This document shows, piece after piece, positions 18,406 through 28,273 of a DNA stretch of 37,220 bases. Below the pieces are notes generated by a model. It worked only from the letters and a program-made list of their open reading frames with translations, was not told the DNA's origin and ran no database searches. The stretch covers positions 1-37,220 of the forward strand of contig NZ_JAQGIZ010000090.1 of NCBI RefSeq assembly GCF_028290885.1, read 5' to 3'. Numbering within the stretch: position 1 is the stretch's first letter; each line of letters starts with the position of its first letter. The position numbers were made by a program, and so were the translations under genes. This stretch comes from Phenylobacterium sp. (lineage in GTDB: Bacteria > Pseudomonadota > Alphaproteobacteria > Caulobacterales > Caulobacteraceae).

Positions 18406-18594
18406 TCAGGGCTTGAGCAGCATCCAAGGCTCCAGCGTCAGCGCGCTCGCGATCCGCTCGATGTTGTCGAGGGAGACGTTCTTCTCGGCGCGCTCGATGG
18501 CGCCGATGTAGGTGCGGTGCAGGCCGCACGCATCGGCGAAGCCTTCCTGGCTGTAGCGGGCCGCTTTGCGCAGGCGGCGCACATTGGCGTTCAC
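18406..18594 (-). CDS. XRE family HTH transcriptional regulator
   Basis: 62 aa [60 protein letters not shown], a canonical HTH_3. Confidence 0.88.
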   Translation of the reverse strand: MNANVRRLRKAARYSQEGFADACGLHRTYIGAIERAEKNVSLDNIERIASALTLEPWMLLKP

Positions 18595-18721
18595 TTAAGC
18601 ACGCCGAGACGTCTACCCAGGTCGCCGGCTCCATCGGTGCCCTGATCCTGGAATATCTCCAGATTTCGCGCCAAACGGATCGAAATCGATCCGTCGAGTT
18701 TCAGCGAACCCGAACGTCTGA

Positions 18722-20377
18722 CTAGGCGCTATGCGGCGCCGTCCTCGCCCAGGCGGCTGCGCCTTTGAGAATATGTGCGGCGCCCTTCTCAGCGATCATG
18801 ATCGTCGCCGCGTTGGTGTTGCCGCTTGGCAGCGTGGGCATGACAGAGGCGTCGACAACACGCAAGCCGTCCACGCCGCGAACGCGAAGCTCTGAGTCGA
18901 CGACGGCGTCCGGGTCCGTGCCCATGCGGCAGACGCCCGATCCGTGCTCGCCGCGCCAGCTGGCGGCCCGCAGATAGGCATTCCATGCCTCCTCTGTCGC
19001 CACGCCTTCACCGGGGATCCGCTCGTCGAAGACCAGCCCGCGCAGGGCGTCCGTCGCGAAGATGCGCCGGATCGTCTCGCAGACGCCGCGGAGCCGCTGC
19101 AGGTCTTCGTCATGAGACAGCAGCTCGTGATGGATCACCGGCGGATCGGCTGGGTTGGCGGACCTCAGACTGACCGAGCCCCTCGCCAGGGGCTGGACGA
19201 CGGCGCCCAGCACGGTGACGGCCGGCCGCTCGTAGAGCCGTCGCTTGTGCAGGTCGCGCACCCCATTCTCGTCCACCGCCACCGTCACCGCATTGGGCGA
19301 GAAGCAGATCTGCGAGTCCACGACCGGGCTCTTCGGATCAGCCTTGTAGAAGAGGTTCGCATGCATCGGCGCAGCTGCGATCGGTCCGTGACCGAACAGC
19401 AGGTAGTTGAGCAGATGGAAGGGGCCTCTCAGCAGGGTGGCCTCCATGTTCATGGTCGGCACGGCGGCATGCCAGCTCATCTGCGTATAGAGGTCCTCGC
19501 GCAGGTTCTGTCCGACCTGCACGCGGTCGGCGACGACGGGGAGGCCCATCTGCCGCAGGTGGCCCGCGGGCCCGACGCCCGAGAGCATGAGTATCTTCGG
19601 CGAACCGAACGCGCCTGCGCTGAGGATAACCTCGCCCTCGCAGCCGGCGCGCATGGTGTGTCCGTCGCGAACATATTCGACGCCGACAGCCCGCCGGCCT
19701 TCGAACAGAACCCGGCTCACCAAAGCCTCGGTCACCACCGCAAGGTTCGGACGCCCCTGCGCTGGCCGCAGGTAGGAGTCGGCGGTGCTCCAGCGCACGC
19801 CGCGCCGAGTGGAGGATTGGGCGAGCCCTACCCCCTCCTGCCGCCTTCCGTTGTAGTCCAGGTTCTCAGGGAAGCCGGCGTCCACGGCGCCGCGAACAAA
19901 CGCCCGCGTCAATGGATGCACAAACGCCGGGCCGGAGACCGGCTGCGGCCCCGATCCGCCGCGGGCGTCGTCGGCGCCGCCCCGATAGGACTCGGCGCGC
20001 CGGAAGAACGGCAGGACGTCGGAATAGGTCCAGCCCGTCGCGCCCTGCCGGCCCCACTCGTCGAACACCGCCGGATCGCCACGCACCCACATCATGCCGT
20101 TGACGGTGCTGCCGCCGCCCAGCACCCGGCCGGCCGCCCACTGCTCGACCACGCCGCCCCGGCTCTGGTCCGGCGCGGCCGAATAGCGCCAATCCAACGC
20201 CTTCGGGATCAGCAGAAATCCGGCAGGAATGCGGGTGAATATGCCCGAGCGATTCGGACCGGCCTCCAGAAGCAGGACCCGGTTGCGCTGGTCTTCGGAC
20301 AGGCGGTTCGCCAGTACACATCCCGCAGAGCCGCCGCCGACAATGATGTAGGTCCACTGAGCCGGCTGAACCTCCAT
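18722..20377 (-). CDS. GMC family oxidoreductase (choline/alcohol dehydrogenase-like)
   Basis: FAD site YIIVGGGSAGCVLANRLSED; RVLGGGSTVNGMMWVRG; GAFGSPKILMLSGVGP; C-terminal RVVDASVMPTLPSGNTNAATIMIAEK. Confidence 0.95.
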   Translation of the reverse strand: MEVQPAQWTYIIVGGGSAGCVLANRLSEDQRNRVLLLEAGPNRSGIFTRIPAGFLLIPKALDWRYSAAPDQSRGGVVEQWAAGRVLGGGSTVNGMMWVRGDPAVFDEWGRQGATGWTYSDVLPFFRRAESYRGGADDARGGSGPQPVSGPAFVHPLTRAFVRGAVDAGFPENLDYNGRRQEGVGLAQSSTRRGVRWSTADSYLRPAQGRPNLAVVTEALVSRVLFEGRRAVGVEYVRDGHTMRAGCEGEVILSAGAFGSPKILMLSGVGPAGHLRQMGLPVVADRVQVGQNLREDLYTQMSWHAAVPTMNMEATLLRGPFHLLNYLLFGHGPIAAAPMHANLFYKADPKSPVVDSQICFSPNAVTVAVDENGVRDLHKRRLYERPAVTVLGAVVQPLARGSVSLRSANPADPPVIHHELLSHDEDLQRLRGVCETIRRIFATDALRGLVFDERIPGEGVATEEAWNAYLRAASWRGEHGSGVCRMGTDPDAVVDSELRVRGVDGLRVVDASVMPTLPSGNTNAATIMIAEKGAAHILKGAAAWARTAPHSA

Positions 20378-20482
20378 GAATCCCCCCTGCCGGTCGGTGG
20401 CCGGCTGCTTATCCGTTTTAGATGGTCAGACTTGAAAGAGTAAGCTGTATATCGGGCCTCGGCTGCACCGGGCGGAGCAGTC

Positions 20483-21712
20483 TCAGTCCCAGACGAGATG
20501 CAGGAAGTCCACGCCGAACAGGCCGCCATGGCATTGGTAGGCCTCGCCCGGCGCCAGCCGGAACGGCGGCAGGTGTTTCAGCCACCGCTCCATGGCCACG
20601 GCCAACTCGCGGCGCGCGAGATGCGCGCCGACGCAGCGGTGCGGTCCCGACGAGAAGGCCAGATGGCGGTTCGGGGAGCGCTCTGTCCTGACCGCCAGGG
20701 GCTCGGCGAATTCGTCCGGATCGAGGCTCGCCAGCGACGTCACGACCTCGATCCAGTCGCCGGCCTTCATCTGCACCCCTGCGGCCTCCACGTCGCGCGT
20801 GACCTGGCGATGCGGCACGACGATGGAATAGCGCCGCAACAGCTCCTCGACGGCGCTGCGAATGAGCGACGGGTCCGCCCGCAGCCGCGCTTGCAGTTCG
20901 GGATCCTCGGCCAGATGTTTGAAGAAGAACCCAAGCACGTTGGCGACCGTGTCGATGCCGCCGCCGAACACCAGGGTGAGCGTGCCGATGATTTCGTCGT
21001 CGGTGAGGGCCCGACCCTGGACCTTTCCGTTCACCACAATGCTGATGACGTCGCCACCAGACTGGTCGGCCCGCGCCTTCGCCACCTCTCGCAGGTAGGA
21101 GATAACCTCCCGCATGGCTGCCCGGCGCTGATCCACGTCCGGCGAATGCAGGATATCGTCCATCCAACCGGAGAAGAGTTCCACGTTCTCGATGGGCAGT
21201 CCCATGATTTCGAGGAAGATCGACACCGGGAAAGCCCGGCCGAACGCGGACATGAACTCGCAGCCCTTCTGTCCGACCAACTTGTCGATCAGCTCGACAG
21301 CACGTTGCTCCACCCGCGGTTCCAAGCTGGCGATGGCCTTCGGGCTGAACAGCGGATTAAGCAGGGTACGGAAGTCCGAGTGGACCGGCGGGTCGAGCTC
21401 GGCCGGGATCAGCGGCCAGGTTTCCCCGACCAGTGCGGAAAAGCCGGCCATACCCCTAGACGAGAAGGTCTCGGGGTCCTGCAGGATGTCGCGGATGTCG
21501 GCGGCCCTAGTCGGCATCCAATATCCACCGCGCATCGGCTCGCCGGTGTTGTAGACAGTGCGCGGCCCTTCGTGCAGCGTGGTCAAGGTCTCGAACGGGC
21601 GCTTGGCGATGCCGGGCCCGTTCAGCAGGTTGATGTCGCGGACGAGTTCGTCGGGGACGTGAGCCGGAACCGGCGCATTCGGATCGCGCGCAAAATCGGG
21701 GACGTCGGACAT
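20483..21712 (-). CDS. Cytochrome P450, CYP101 (P450cam)-like
   Basis: I-helix FGGGIDTVANVLGFF; ExxR EELLRRYS; heme loop FSSGPHRCVGAHLARREL; end LHLVWD resembles the P450cam end LPLVWD. Confidence 0.94.
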   Translation of the reverse strand: MSDVPDFARDPNAPVPAHVPDELVRDINLLNGPGIAKRPFETLTTLHEGPRTVYNTGEPMRGGYWMPTRAADIRDILQDPETFSSRGMAGFSALVGETWPLIPAELDPPVHSDFRTLLNPLFSPKAIASLEPRVEQRAVELIDKLVGQKGCEFMSAFGRAFPVSIFLEIMGLPIENVELFSGWMDDILHSPDVDQRRAAMREVISYLREVAKARADQSGGDVISIVVNGKVQGRALTDDEIIGTLTLVFGGGIDTVANVLGFFFKHLAEDPELQARLRADPSLIRSAVEELLRRYSIVVPHRQVTRDVEAAGVQMKAGDWIEVVTSLASLDPDEFAEPLAVRTERSPNRHLAFSSGPHRCVGAHLARRELAVAMERWLKHLPPFRLAPGEAYQCHGGLFGVDFLHLVWD

Positions 21713-21727
21713 GGGCTTCGGCCTTGG

Positions 21728-23173
21728 CTAGTTGGAGAACCCGAATACGGACTTGTATTCGATGAATCCGGCGAGACCTTCGGGGCCCATCTCGCGGCCG
21801 ATCCCCGACCCTTTGAAGCCGCCGAAGGGGCAGAGGGGATCGACGCCGAACATGTTCACTCCGATGGTCCCTGTGCGGATCTGGCTGGCGGCGCGATAGG
21901 CCCGTTCCGAATCCGCCGAGAACACGGCTCCGCCAAGCCCGTAGGTCGAGGCGTTGGCCAGTTCGATCGCCGCCTCGTCGCCGCCGTCGTAGGGGATGAT
22001 CACCCCCACGGGCCCGAAGATCTCGTCGCGTGCGATCGTCATGTCGTTGGCAGCGTCAGAGAACACCGTGGGCTCGACATACCAGCCCTTGTCCAGTCCC
22101 GCGGGGCGTCCGCCGCCCACGGCGAGGGTTGCGCCTTCCGCCCTGCCCAGGGCGATGTAGCGCTCGACGCGGTCCCTCTGCCGCTCCGCGATCAGGGGAC
22201 CAAGTTCCGTGGCGGGATCGCGCGGGTCTCCGACCGTGAGGCGCTGGACGACGTCCACGAAGGCGTCGACGACCTCGTTGTGCCGCGCGCGCGGCACGAT
22301 CACCCGAGTGAGGGCCGCGCAGGCCTGGCCGTTGTTGAAGGCCAGACCGAGCGGGACGGCGCACTGTACCAGGCTCGTGATGTCGGCGTCGTCGAGCATC
22401 ACGGCCGCTGACTTGCCGCCGAGTTCCAACCCGCACCTCTTGAGTTGTTCGCCGCAGATCGCCCCGATCTTGCGGCCCGCAGCGGTGCTGCCGGTAAACG
22501 AGACCTTGTCGATGCCCGGATGCCTGACGAGGTAGTCGCCCACCTCCCGACCCCCGGGGATAATGTTCAACACGCCCGGCGGGAGCCCAGCTTGCTCTGC
22601 CGCGTCGGCCAAACAGAAGGCGTCGAGCGGGGTTTCCTGAGCCGGCTTGGCGACCACAACACACCCGGCGGCCAGGGCCGGGGCCACCTTGAGCGCAAGG
22701 ATGTACATCGGGCCGTTCCATGGCGTGATCGCCGCCACCACACCCACCGGCTCTTGGCGGATGACGGCCGGGCCCAGGGCGCCCTGACGCGCCGCCTCGA
22801 ACGGCCAGGTCTCGGCGAGGTCTGCGTAGTACTCAAAGAGCCGCGACACCCCATCGCCGCCTCCCCGCTTTAGGAAGGTGATGGGTGCGCCCATCTCATC
22901 GCAGAGCAGTTCCGCCACTTCGTCGGCCTGCGCGCGTAGGATTGCGGCCATGCGGCGCAGGACGACCGCGCGCTCCGCCGACGCCATCCTTGGCCAGGGC
23001 CCTCTGTCGAACGCCTCTCGCGCCGCCGCTACCGCGAGGTCCATATCCGCCGGCGATCCGTCGGGAGCCTGGCCGACATACTTCAGGTCGGCGGGCGAAT
23101 GGACCCGAATCTCGCCGCCGGTCGCTGGCGGCAGCCACTTTCCACCGATGAAATGCTCACGCCGCTCACGCAC
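21728..23173 (-). CDS. Aldehyde dehydrogenase family protein
   Basis: VAAITPWNGPMYILALKVAPALAAGCVVVAKPAQETPL; FTGSTAAGRKIG; LELGGKSAAVML; FNNGQACAALTR catalytic Cys. Confidence 0.95.
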   Translation of the reverse strand: MRERREHFIGGKWLPPATGGEIRVHSPADLKYVGQAPDGSPADMDLAVAAAREAFDRGPWPRMASAERAVVLRRMAAILRAQADEVAELLCDEMGAPITFLKRGGGDGVSRLFEYYADLAETWPFEAARQGALGPAVIRQEPVGVVAAITPWNGPMYILALKVAPALAAGCVVVAKPAQETPLDAFCLADAAEQAGLPPGVLNIIPGGREVGDYLVRHPGIDKVSFTGSTAAGRKIGAICGEQLKRCGLELGGKSAAVMLDDADITSLVQCAVPLGLAFNNGQACAALTRVIVPRARHNEVVDAFVDVVQRLTVGDPRDPATELGPLIAERQRDRVERYIALGRAEGATLAVGGGRPAGLDKGWYVEPTVFSDAANDMTIARDEIFGPVGVIIPYDGGDEAAIELANASTYGLGGAVFSADSERAYRAASQIRTGTIGVNMFGVDPLCPFGGFKGSGIGREMGPEGLAGFIEYKSVFGFSN

Positions 23174-23240
23174 CCGACCGTCCCTCGCTATGGACCGCCT
23201 CGCGGGGCGGAAGTCACTCTTGCTGGGCGACCTGTTGAGT

Positions 23241-23267
23241 TGGACGATCGTACAATACCGTTATCTC
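23241..23267. promoter_or_regulatory. Putative TetR operator / shared promoter element, site 1
   Basis: TGGACGATCGTACAATACCGTTATCTC between the divergent ALDH and TetR genes; 23/24 identical to 27679-27702. Confidence 0.65.
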
Positions 23268-23324
23268 TTATGCCACTGCAATTGTGGTTGCCCATTACAG
23301 CCCCGATGCCGCATTACAAAAGAT

Positions 23325-23996
23325 ATGAATTCACCGCGAAGCCGAAGGGACGACCTCCTCGACGCCGCCGAGCGGCTGTTCGCAGACCGCGGCTTCTACG
23401 GGGCGTCGATGCGCGACATCGCCCGCGAAGCCCGCGTGCAACTCGGGCTCTCGACCTACTACTTCACGACCAAGGAGCAGCTCTACCAGGAGGTCCTTCG
23501 GCGCAGAGGGGAAGACCTCGTCGCCCTCCTTGAGGACTCGCTCCGGGAGCTGTGCGAAAGGAGGCCACGGCCGACGGTGGCGGAGATCATGGAAGCCTTT
23601 ATCGTCCCGCACGTGCGGCGGGTGGCAGCCGACGCGGCGTGGCGTCGGTATTCGCAGATCCTTTACCAGCTAGCGGCTTTCGAGGAGCGGCGGTCGCTCG
23701 GCGCTTGGCTCTTCCCCCCGCATGAACGGGTACTCGACCTCTATGTCGAAGCCCTGGGCGGGGCGCTGCCCGGCGCCGAGCCGCGAAAGCTTCGCATCGC
23801 GATGCTGTTCGCACGTCAGTTGAAGCTTGGTTTCATTGTGAACATGAGCTCCGAGTCGGCGGCGCCTGACCCCGCCCGTCTTTCGCTGGACGTCCTTCCG
23901 CAACTGGTGGATTTCGCGAGAGTCGGTGTGGTCGCCGCAGCAGCGGCCGAGGCGGTTCCCATCCCCCAGCCACGCCGACTCAGGACCCGCCGTTAG
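23325..23996 (+). CDS. TetR family transcriptional regulator
   Basis: RRDDLLDAAERLFADRGFYGASMRDIAREARVQLGLSTYYFTTKEQLYQEVLRRR, TetR_N. Longer upstream ORF extension rejected. Confidence 0.93.
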   Translation: MNSPRSRRDDLLDAAERLFADRGFYGASMRDIAREARVQLGLSTYYFTTKEQLYQEVLRRRGEDLVALLEDSLRELCERRPRPTVAEIMEAFIVPHVRRVAADAAWRRYSQILYQLAAFEERRSLGAWLFPPHERVLDLYVEALGGALPGAEPRKLRIAMLFARQLKLGFIVNMSSESAAPDPARLSLDVLPQLVDFARVGVVAAAAAEAVPIPQPRRLRTRR

Positions 23997-24088
23997 AGCG
24001 CCATGGCCCCACCCTCGTCGATCATCGCTAGGCAGCCGCTGAGGCCCGAAAGACTCACGCGATCCAAGTCAAAACCTGGGAGGCTACC

Positions 24089-25270
24089 GTGGCGGATAGG
24101 ATTCTGGAGGGCGTGCGCATCTTGGACTTCGGCCGCTACATCGCCGGCCCGTTCTGCGCCGCCCTCCTCGCCGACCTGGGCGCTGACGTGATCCGCGTCG
24201 AGCGGGTCGACGGAGGTGAAGACCGCTACATCTACCGTGTCGCCGATGCAGGCGACGGCGCCCTGTTCCTGCAGATGAACCGCAACAAGCGCGGCATCAC
24301 CATGGACCCGAAGGCGCCGGGCAGCGCCGAGATTCTCCGGCGCCTGGTAGCTAAGTCGAACGTGGTGATCGCCAACCTGCCAAACGAGACCTTGCACGAC
24401 CTCGGCCTCGACTACGAGAGCCTCGCGGCTATCCGGCCCGACGTAATCCTGACGGCGATATCGGCCTTCGGTTCCGAGGGGCCCTATGCTTCACAGGTTG
24501 GCTTCGACGGCGTCGGCCAGGCCATGAGCGGCGCAGCCTACCTCTCGGGCTTCGACCGGCCGACCAAGTCCTTCGCCTCCTGGGTCGATATGATGAGCGC
24601 CTCGCTGGCGGCGTTCGGGACAATGGCAGCAATCCACGAGCACGCCCGCAACGGCCGCGGCCAGGTGGTCCAGGCCAGCCTGTTCACCTCCGCGCTCACG
24701 GCCATGAACTTCCCGCTGATCGAGCAGGCGCTCACCGGCGTGGAGCGCGAGCGGACGGGGAACCGTGGCCAGTCCGGCGCGCCGGCGGACTTCTTCGAGA
24801 CCCGGGACGGCTGGATCGTAGTGCAAGTGCTCGGCGAGCCCCTCTTCCGACGCTGGGCGCGCCTGGTCGGGCAAGTCGATTGGCTGGGCGACTCGCGATT
24901 CGCTACCGACGCCCTGCGCGCCGACAACGGCGAGGTCCTCAGCGCGCGGACCGCGGCCTGGTGCGCGGACCTGACCACCGAGGACGCGCTGGCCCGACTG
25001 GCGGAGGCGCGGATTCCGGCAGGACCCGTGCTGTCGCCGCGGGAGGCGCTGCAGGATCGCCATGTTCGCGAAGCCGGACTGCTGGTGGAGATGGACTTTC
25101 CGGGCGCGGATAGGACGCCGCTGATCCTGCCGTCGATCGGTCTGACGCAGACGCCGGCGCGGCTTTGGCGGCGCGCGCCCACGCTCGGCGAACACACGGA
25201 CGAAGTCCTGGCCGAGCTCGGCTTCAGCGCGGTAGAGATCGCGGGCTTTCGGACGTCGCGCGCGATCTAG
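24089..25270 (+). CDS. CoA transferase, CaiB/BaiF family (class III), GTG start
   Basis: LEGVRILDFGRYIAGPFCAALLADLGADVIRVER...NRNKRGITMDPKAPGSAEILRRLVAKSNVVIANLP. Confidence 0.95.
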   Translation: MADRILEGVRILDFGRYIAGPFCAALLADLGADVIRVERVDGGEDRYIYRVADAGDGALFLQMNRNKRGITMDPKAPGSAEILRRLVAKSNVVIANLPNETLHDLGLDYESLAAIRPDVILTAISAFGSEGPYASQVGFDGVGQAMSGAAYLSGFDRPTKSFASWVDMMSASLAAFGTMAAIHEHARNGRGQVVQASLFTSALTAMNFPLIEQALTGVERERTGNRGQSGAPADFFETRDGWIVVQVLGEPLFRRWARLVGQVDWLGDSRFATDALRADNGEVLSARTAAWCADLTTEDALARLAEARIPAGPVLSPREALQDRHVREAGLLVEMDFPGADRTPLILPSIGLTQTPARLWRRAPTLGEHTDEVLAELGFSAVEIAGFRTSRAI

Positions 25271-25326
25271 GCGCGCCCCGGGGCCCGACGATCCTCTCGT
25301 ATCGGCGGGGCAATCAGGGTACGGTC

Positions 25327-27609
25327 TCAGAACGACTTGCGGATCTCGACGCCGTAGGTCCGCGGCGACCCCAAGGCGCCGGACGCGATACCGAGCGACT
25401 CGATGTCGATCGTATTGGCGAAATAGGTTTTGTCCGTCAGGTTCCGCACCCAGACCGCCAGCTTCAGGTCATGCTTCGGGATGTTGAGCTGCAGGCGCGC
25501 GTTCCACAGGGAATAGGCGGGCTGCATGGTGGCCGACGAGGGGATCAGTGGACCGTGGTTGTCCGGCTGAAAGTCGACAAGGTCCTGATAGCTCCAGTCC
25601 AACGAGCCGACCAGATCTCCAACCGGCGCCGGCACCGTGTAGGACGCCGAGATGCTGCTCTGCAATCTCGGTTGGCCCGGGAACTTGCGGTTCGAGATGT
25701 CGACCGGGACGCCGCCGACGAAGGTGACGTAGTTCAGATACTTGGCGTCCACATAGGCGAGCGTGCCCGAGATGGTGAAGGCATCGACCGGAGTCGCGCT
25801 CACCTCCAGTTCGGCGCCATCAATCCTTGCCTTCGCCGCATTGCGGATAAAGGATGAGGCCCCCACCGCGCCGATCACGTTGCGCTGGATCTGGTCGTAA
25901 TTGGAGCGGAAGACATCGGCGTTGGCGCGAAGTCGATGGTCCGCGGACTGCAGCTTCAGGCCGACTTCATAGTCCTTGACCTTTTCGGGCAGGAACGAGG
26001 TCCCGACGTTGGCGCGCTGGTTGAAGCCGCCCGACTTAAAGCCGGTCGCGGTCCGCGCATAGACGAACACCGAGTCGTTGACCGTGTAGTCCGCGCCCAG
26101 CGCGTAGGAGGTGTTGTTGAAATCCTTGCTGAAACTCGCGACGCAGGCCGCGAGGCTGGTGATGCCTGGAATCTCGCAGGCCAGCGGATCGCGGTTGCGC
26201 GCGGTGATGTCTTTCGACTCGCTGGTGTACCGCACCCCGGCGGTGGCGTTTAGCTTGTCGGTGATCGCATAGGTGGCTTGCGCGTAGACCGAATTGCTCT
26301 TGGTCTTGAGATCCGCGTCGGTCTGCGAGGGATTTGCCGGGTTAAGGAACGTAAGCGCAACGACCCGGGCGTAGTCTAGACCGGTCGTATCGTAGTAATA
26401 GTAGCCAGCAATCCAGTTCAACTTCTTGTCGAAATTCGTGCCCTGGAGCTGGAGTTCCTCTGTGAGCATGTTCGTCGAGTTGTCGATGTAGGTCGAGATC
26501 TCACCGAACGGGACGAAGCTTGCGTCGGCGGTCCGTTTGAAGCGGCGATAGGCGGTAATCGACTTCAGGTCGATCTGGTCGGTGAGCGCATAGGTGGCCG
26601 TAATCGACCCGCCGTAGGCTGACAGCTTGGAATCGGGCGCTGCGTAGTAGCTCTCCTTGTGGGGGTCGCTGTTGATGCTGGCGTTGAGCAGGGCCAGCCC
26701 CTGCGCGGCCACGGCCGGAGTCTGCGCCGGCGTCGCCGGGAAGATGCCGTTGAAGAAAGCCGCCTGCAGTCCTGCAGGAATGGCGGCGGCGCCGACGGTG
26801 TGCCACGCGATGCCGCCCTCGCTGCCGCGGACATAATCGCCGCGCACCAGCACCTCGAGCTTGTCTGTAGGATCGAGCCGGAGAGTTGCGCGGATGCTTC
26901 TGCTATGTTCATCGAGCAGGTCCGTGTGGTGGACCGTGTCCTGCGCATACCCCGAATGGTCCACCAAGTTTGCGCTGACCCTAAGGGAGACGCCCTTCGC
27001 GAGCGGCAAGTTGACGGTGCCCGCGGCCTCATAGCGGTCAAAATTGCCAGCCCCGGCCAAGAGTGTCCCGCTCAGGCCGTCGGAGTTGGGCAGGGTGCTG
27101 ATGATGTTCACCGAACCGCCGGTGGTGTTGCGGCCGTATAGCGTGCCTTGCGGCCCCTTCAGCACCTCGATCCGTTCCAGGTCCAGCAGGCTCGAAATGT
27201 TGGTGGCCGAGGTGGTCGCGATGTAGACCCCGTCCATGTATTCGCCGACCGATGGGTCCTGGCCTTGAAGGTTGTCTGAGGCCCTCTGGCCGCGCAGCCC
27301 GACGAACGACGACATCGTGTCGTACGGAGTCTGCTGGAAGGTCAGCCCGGGCGTGAACCGCTGGATGTCCTCGAGCGTCTGGATCGAACGCCGCTCCAGG
27401 TCCGCCTTCGAGATGACGCTGATCGCGACCGGCGTCCGCTCCACGTCCTCCTCGCGTTTCCGCGCGGTGACGATGACCTCAGCGACAGCCGCGGTCGGGC
27501 TGGCGGCGGTGGCTTCCGCGGCCGCCGCTGCGCCGGGCACTGTGGTTGTGGCGGCGATCACTGCGACGGACGTCAGCAGGCGAGCCGTCAGGCTTTTCAT
27601 GGAATTCAT
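25327..27609 (-). CDS. TonB-dependent receptor
   Basis: Signal peptide after MNSMKSLTARLL; VAEVIVTARKREEDVERTPVAISVIS TonB box/plug; LERIEVLKGPQGTLYGRNTTGGSVNIIS; C-terminal Phe. Start with GGAGGG RBS; the ORF track extends to 27690. Confidence 0.95.
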   Translation of the reverse strand: MNSMKSLTARLLTSVAVIAATTTVPGAAAAAEATAASPTAAVAEVIVTARKREEDVERTPVAISVISKADLERRSIQTLEDIQRFTPGLTFQQTPYDTMSSFVGLRGQRASDNLQGQDPSVGEYMDGVYIATTSATNISSLLDLERIEVLKGPQGTLYGRNTTGGSVNIISTLPNSDGLSGTLLAGAGNFDRYEAAGTVNLPLAKGVSLRVSANLVDHSGYAQDTVHHTDLLDEHSRSIRATLRLDPTDKLEVLVRGDYVRGSEGGIAWHTVGAAAIPAGLQAAFFNGIFPATPAQTPAVAAQGLALLNASINSDPHKESYYAAPDSKLSAYGGSITATYALTDQIDLKSITAYRRFKRTADASFVPFGEISTYIDNSTNMLTEELQLQGTNFDKKLNWIAGYYYYDTTGLDYARVVALTFLNPANPSQTDADLKTKSNSVYAQATYAITDKLNATAGVRYTSESKDITARNRDPLACEIPGITSLAACVASFSKDFNNTSYALGADYTVNDSVFVYARTATGFKSGGFNQRANVGTSFLPEKVKDYEVGLKLQSADHRLRANADVFRSNYDQIQRNVIGAVGASSFIRNAAKARIDGAELEVSATPVDAFTISGTLAYVDAKYLNYVTFVGGVPVDISNRKFPGQPRLQSSISASYTVPAPVGDLVGSLDWSYQDLVDFQPDNHGPLIPSSATMQPAYSLWNARLQLNIPKHDLKLAVWVRNLTDKTYFANTIDIESLGIASGALGSPRTYGVEIRKSF

Positions 27610-27675
27610 TTTGACCCTCCCTCGACCCGGTCTGCTTATTGCGCCTCGATTGAGCGCCCGCGCCGCGGCCTTAGC

Positions 27676-27704
27676 TGTACGATCGTACAATAGCGTTATC
27701 TCAA
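27676..27704. promoter_or_regulatory. Putative TetR operator / shared promoter element, site 2
   Basis: Perfect 14-bp palindrome TGTACGATCGTACA (27676-27689) followed by ATAGCGTTATCTCAA, upstream of the TonB receptor. Confidence 0.7.
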
Positions 27705-27879
27705 ATGCGAGAGCGGATTCTTTTCCAGACGCATGGCGGCGATGGATCGCATCCGATTGACGACTTGCGATTTAATAAAGTAATTTCTTTGTGGCGCTGA
27801 CGGCAGGTAGGCTTCGTCCCGTCAGCCGCGAATGGCGGTGGCCGCGCGGATCGAGTTCAGAACTTGAAGGAGCCTTCCC

Positions 27880-28273
27880 ATGGATGTCAGTCTCGCCACG
27901 GAAGCGCCTGCGGCGCGGGCCAATCCGCTTTCCTTGGAACAGCTGATCGTCCGCGCGAAGGCCGGCGCTGGACTGACCGACCTTGGTGATACGGGTTTTC
28001 GGCCGGCGCTGGACGCTTTCGTCTCGGCGATCAATTCGGAAAGCCTGCTGACCACCGACGCCCTGAAGCGCCAGGAGGCCGAGATCGTCTCGTCCCTCGC
28101 GGCCCGGCTGCGTAACCGCGGGCACCGAACGCGCGATTGCCGGCTGGGAGGGCGAGAACCCGCAGCACAAGGGCGGCGGCTAAAGTTACAGCCTGGAGGA
28201 ATTCGGGCTGAGCGAAGGCCACCTGGCCGACTTCCTCGCTCCTTACCTCGACCGCTTTTCGAGCCTCTTCTGA
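27880..28273 (+). pseudogene. Sulfotransferase family pseudogene (internal deletion plus frameshift and stop)
   Basis: N-terminus LEQLIVRAKAGAGLTDLGDTGFRPALDAFVSAINSESLLTTDALKRQEAEIVSSLAARLR is followed within about 30 bp, in another frame, by a sulfotransferase C-terminus AGWEGENPQHKGGG*SYSLEEFGLSEGHLADFLAPYLDRFSSLF*. Confidence 0.75.

Noticed and set aside
20498-22411. 637-aa plus-strand ORF opposite P450 and ALDH
   Set aside because: Antisense shadow ORF, rich in R/H/D/G, spanning two well-supported opposite-strand genes.
22878-23324. N-terminal extension of the TetR ORF
   Set aside because: Overlaps the ALDH coding region antisense and the putative operator; a TetR_N domain begins just after ATG 23325.
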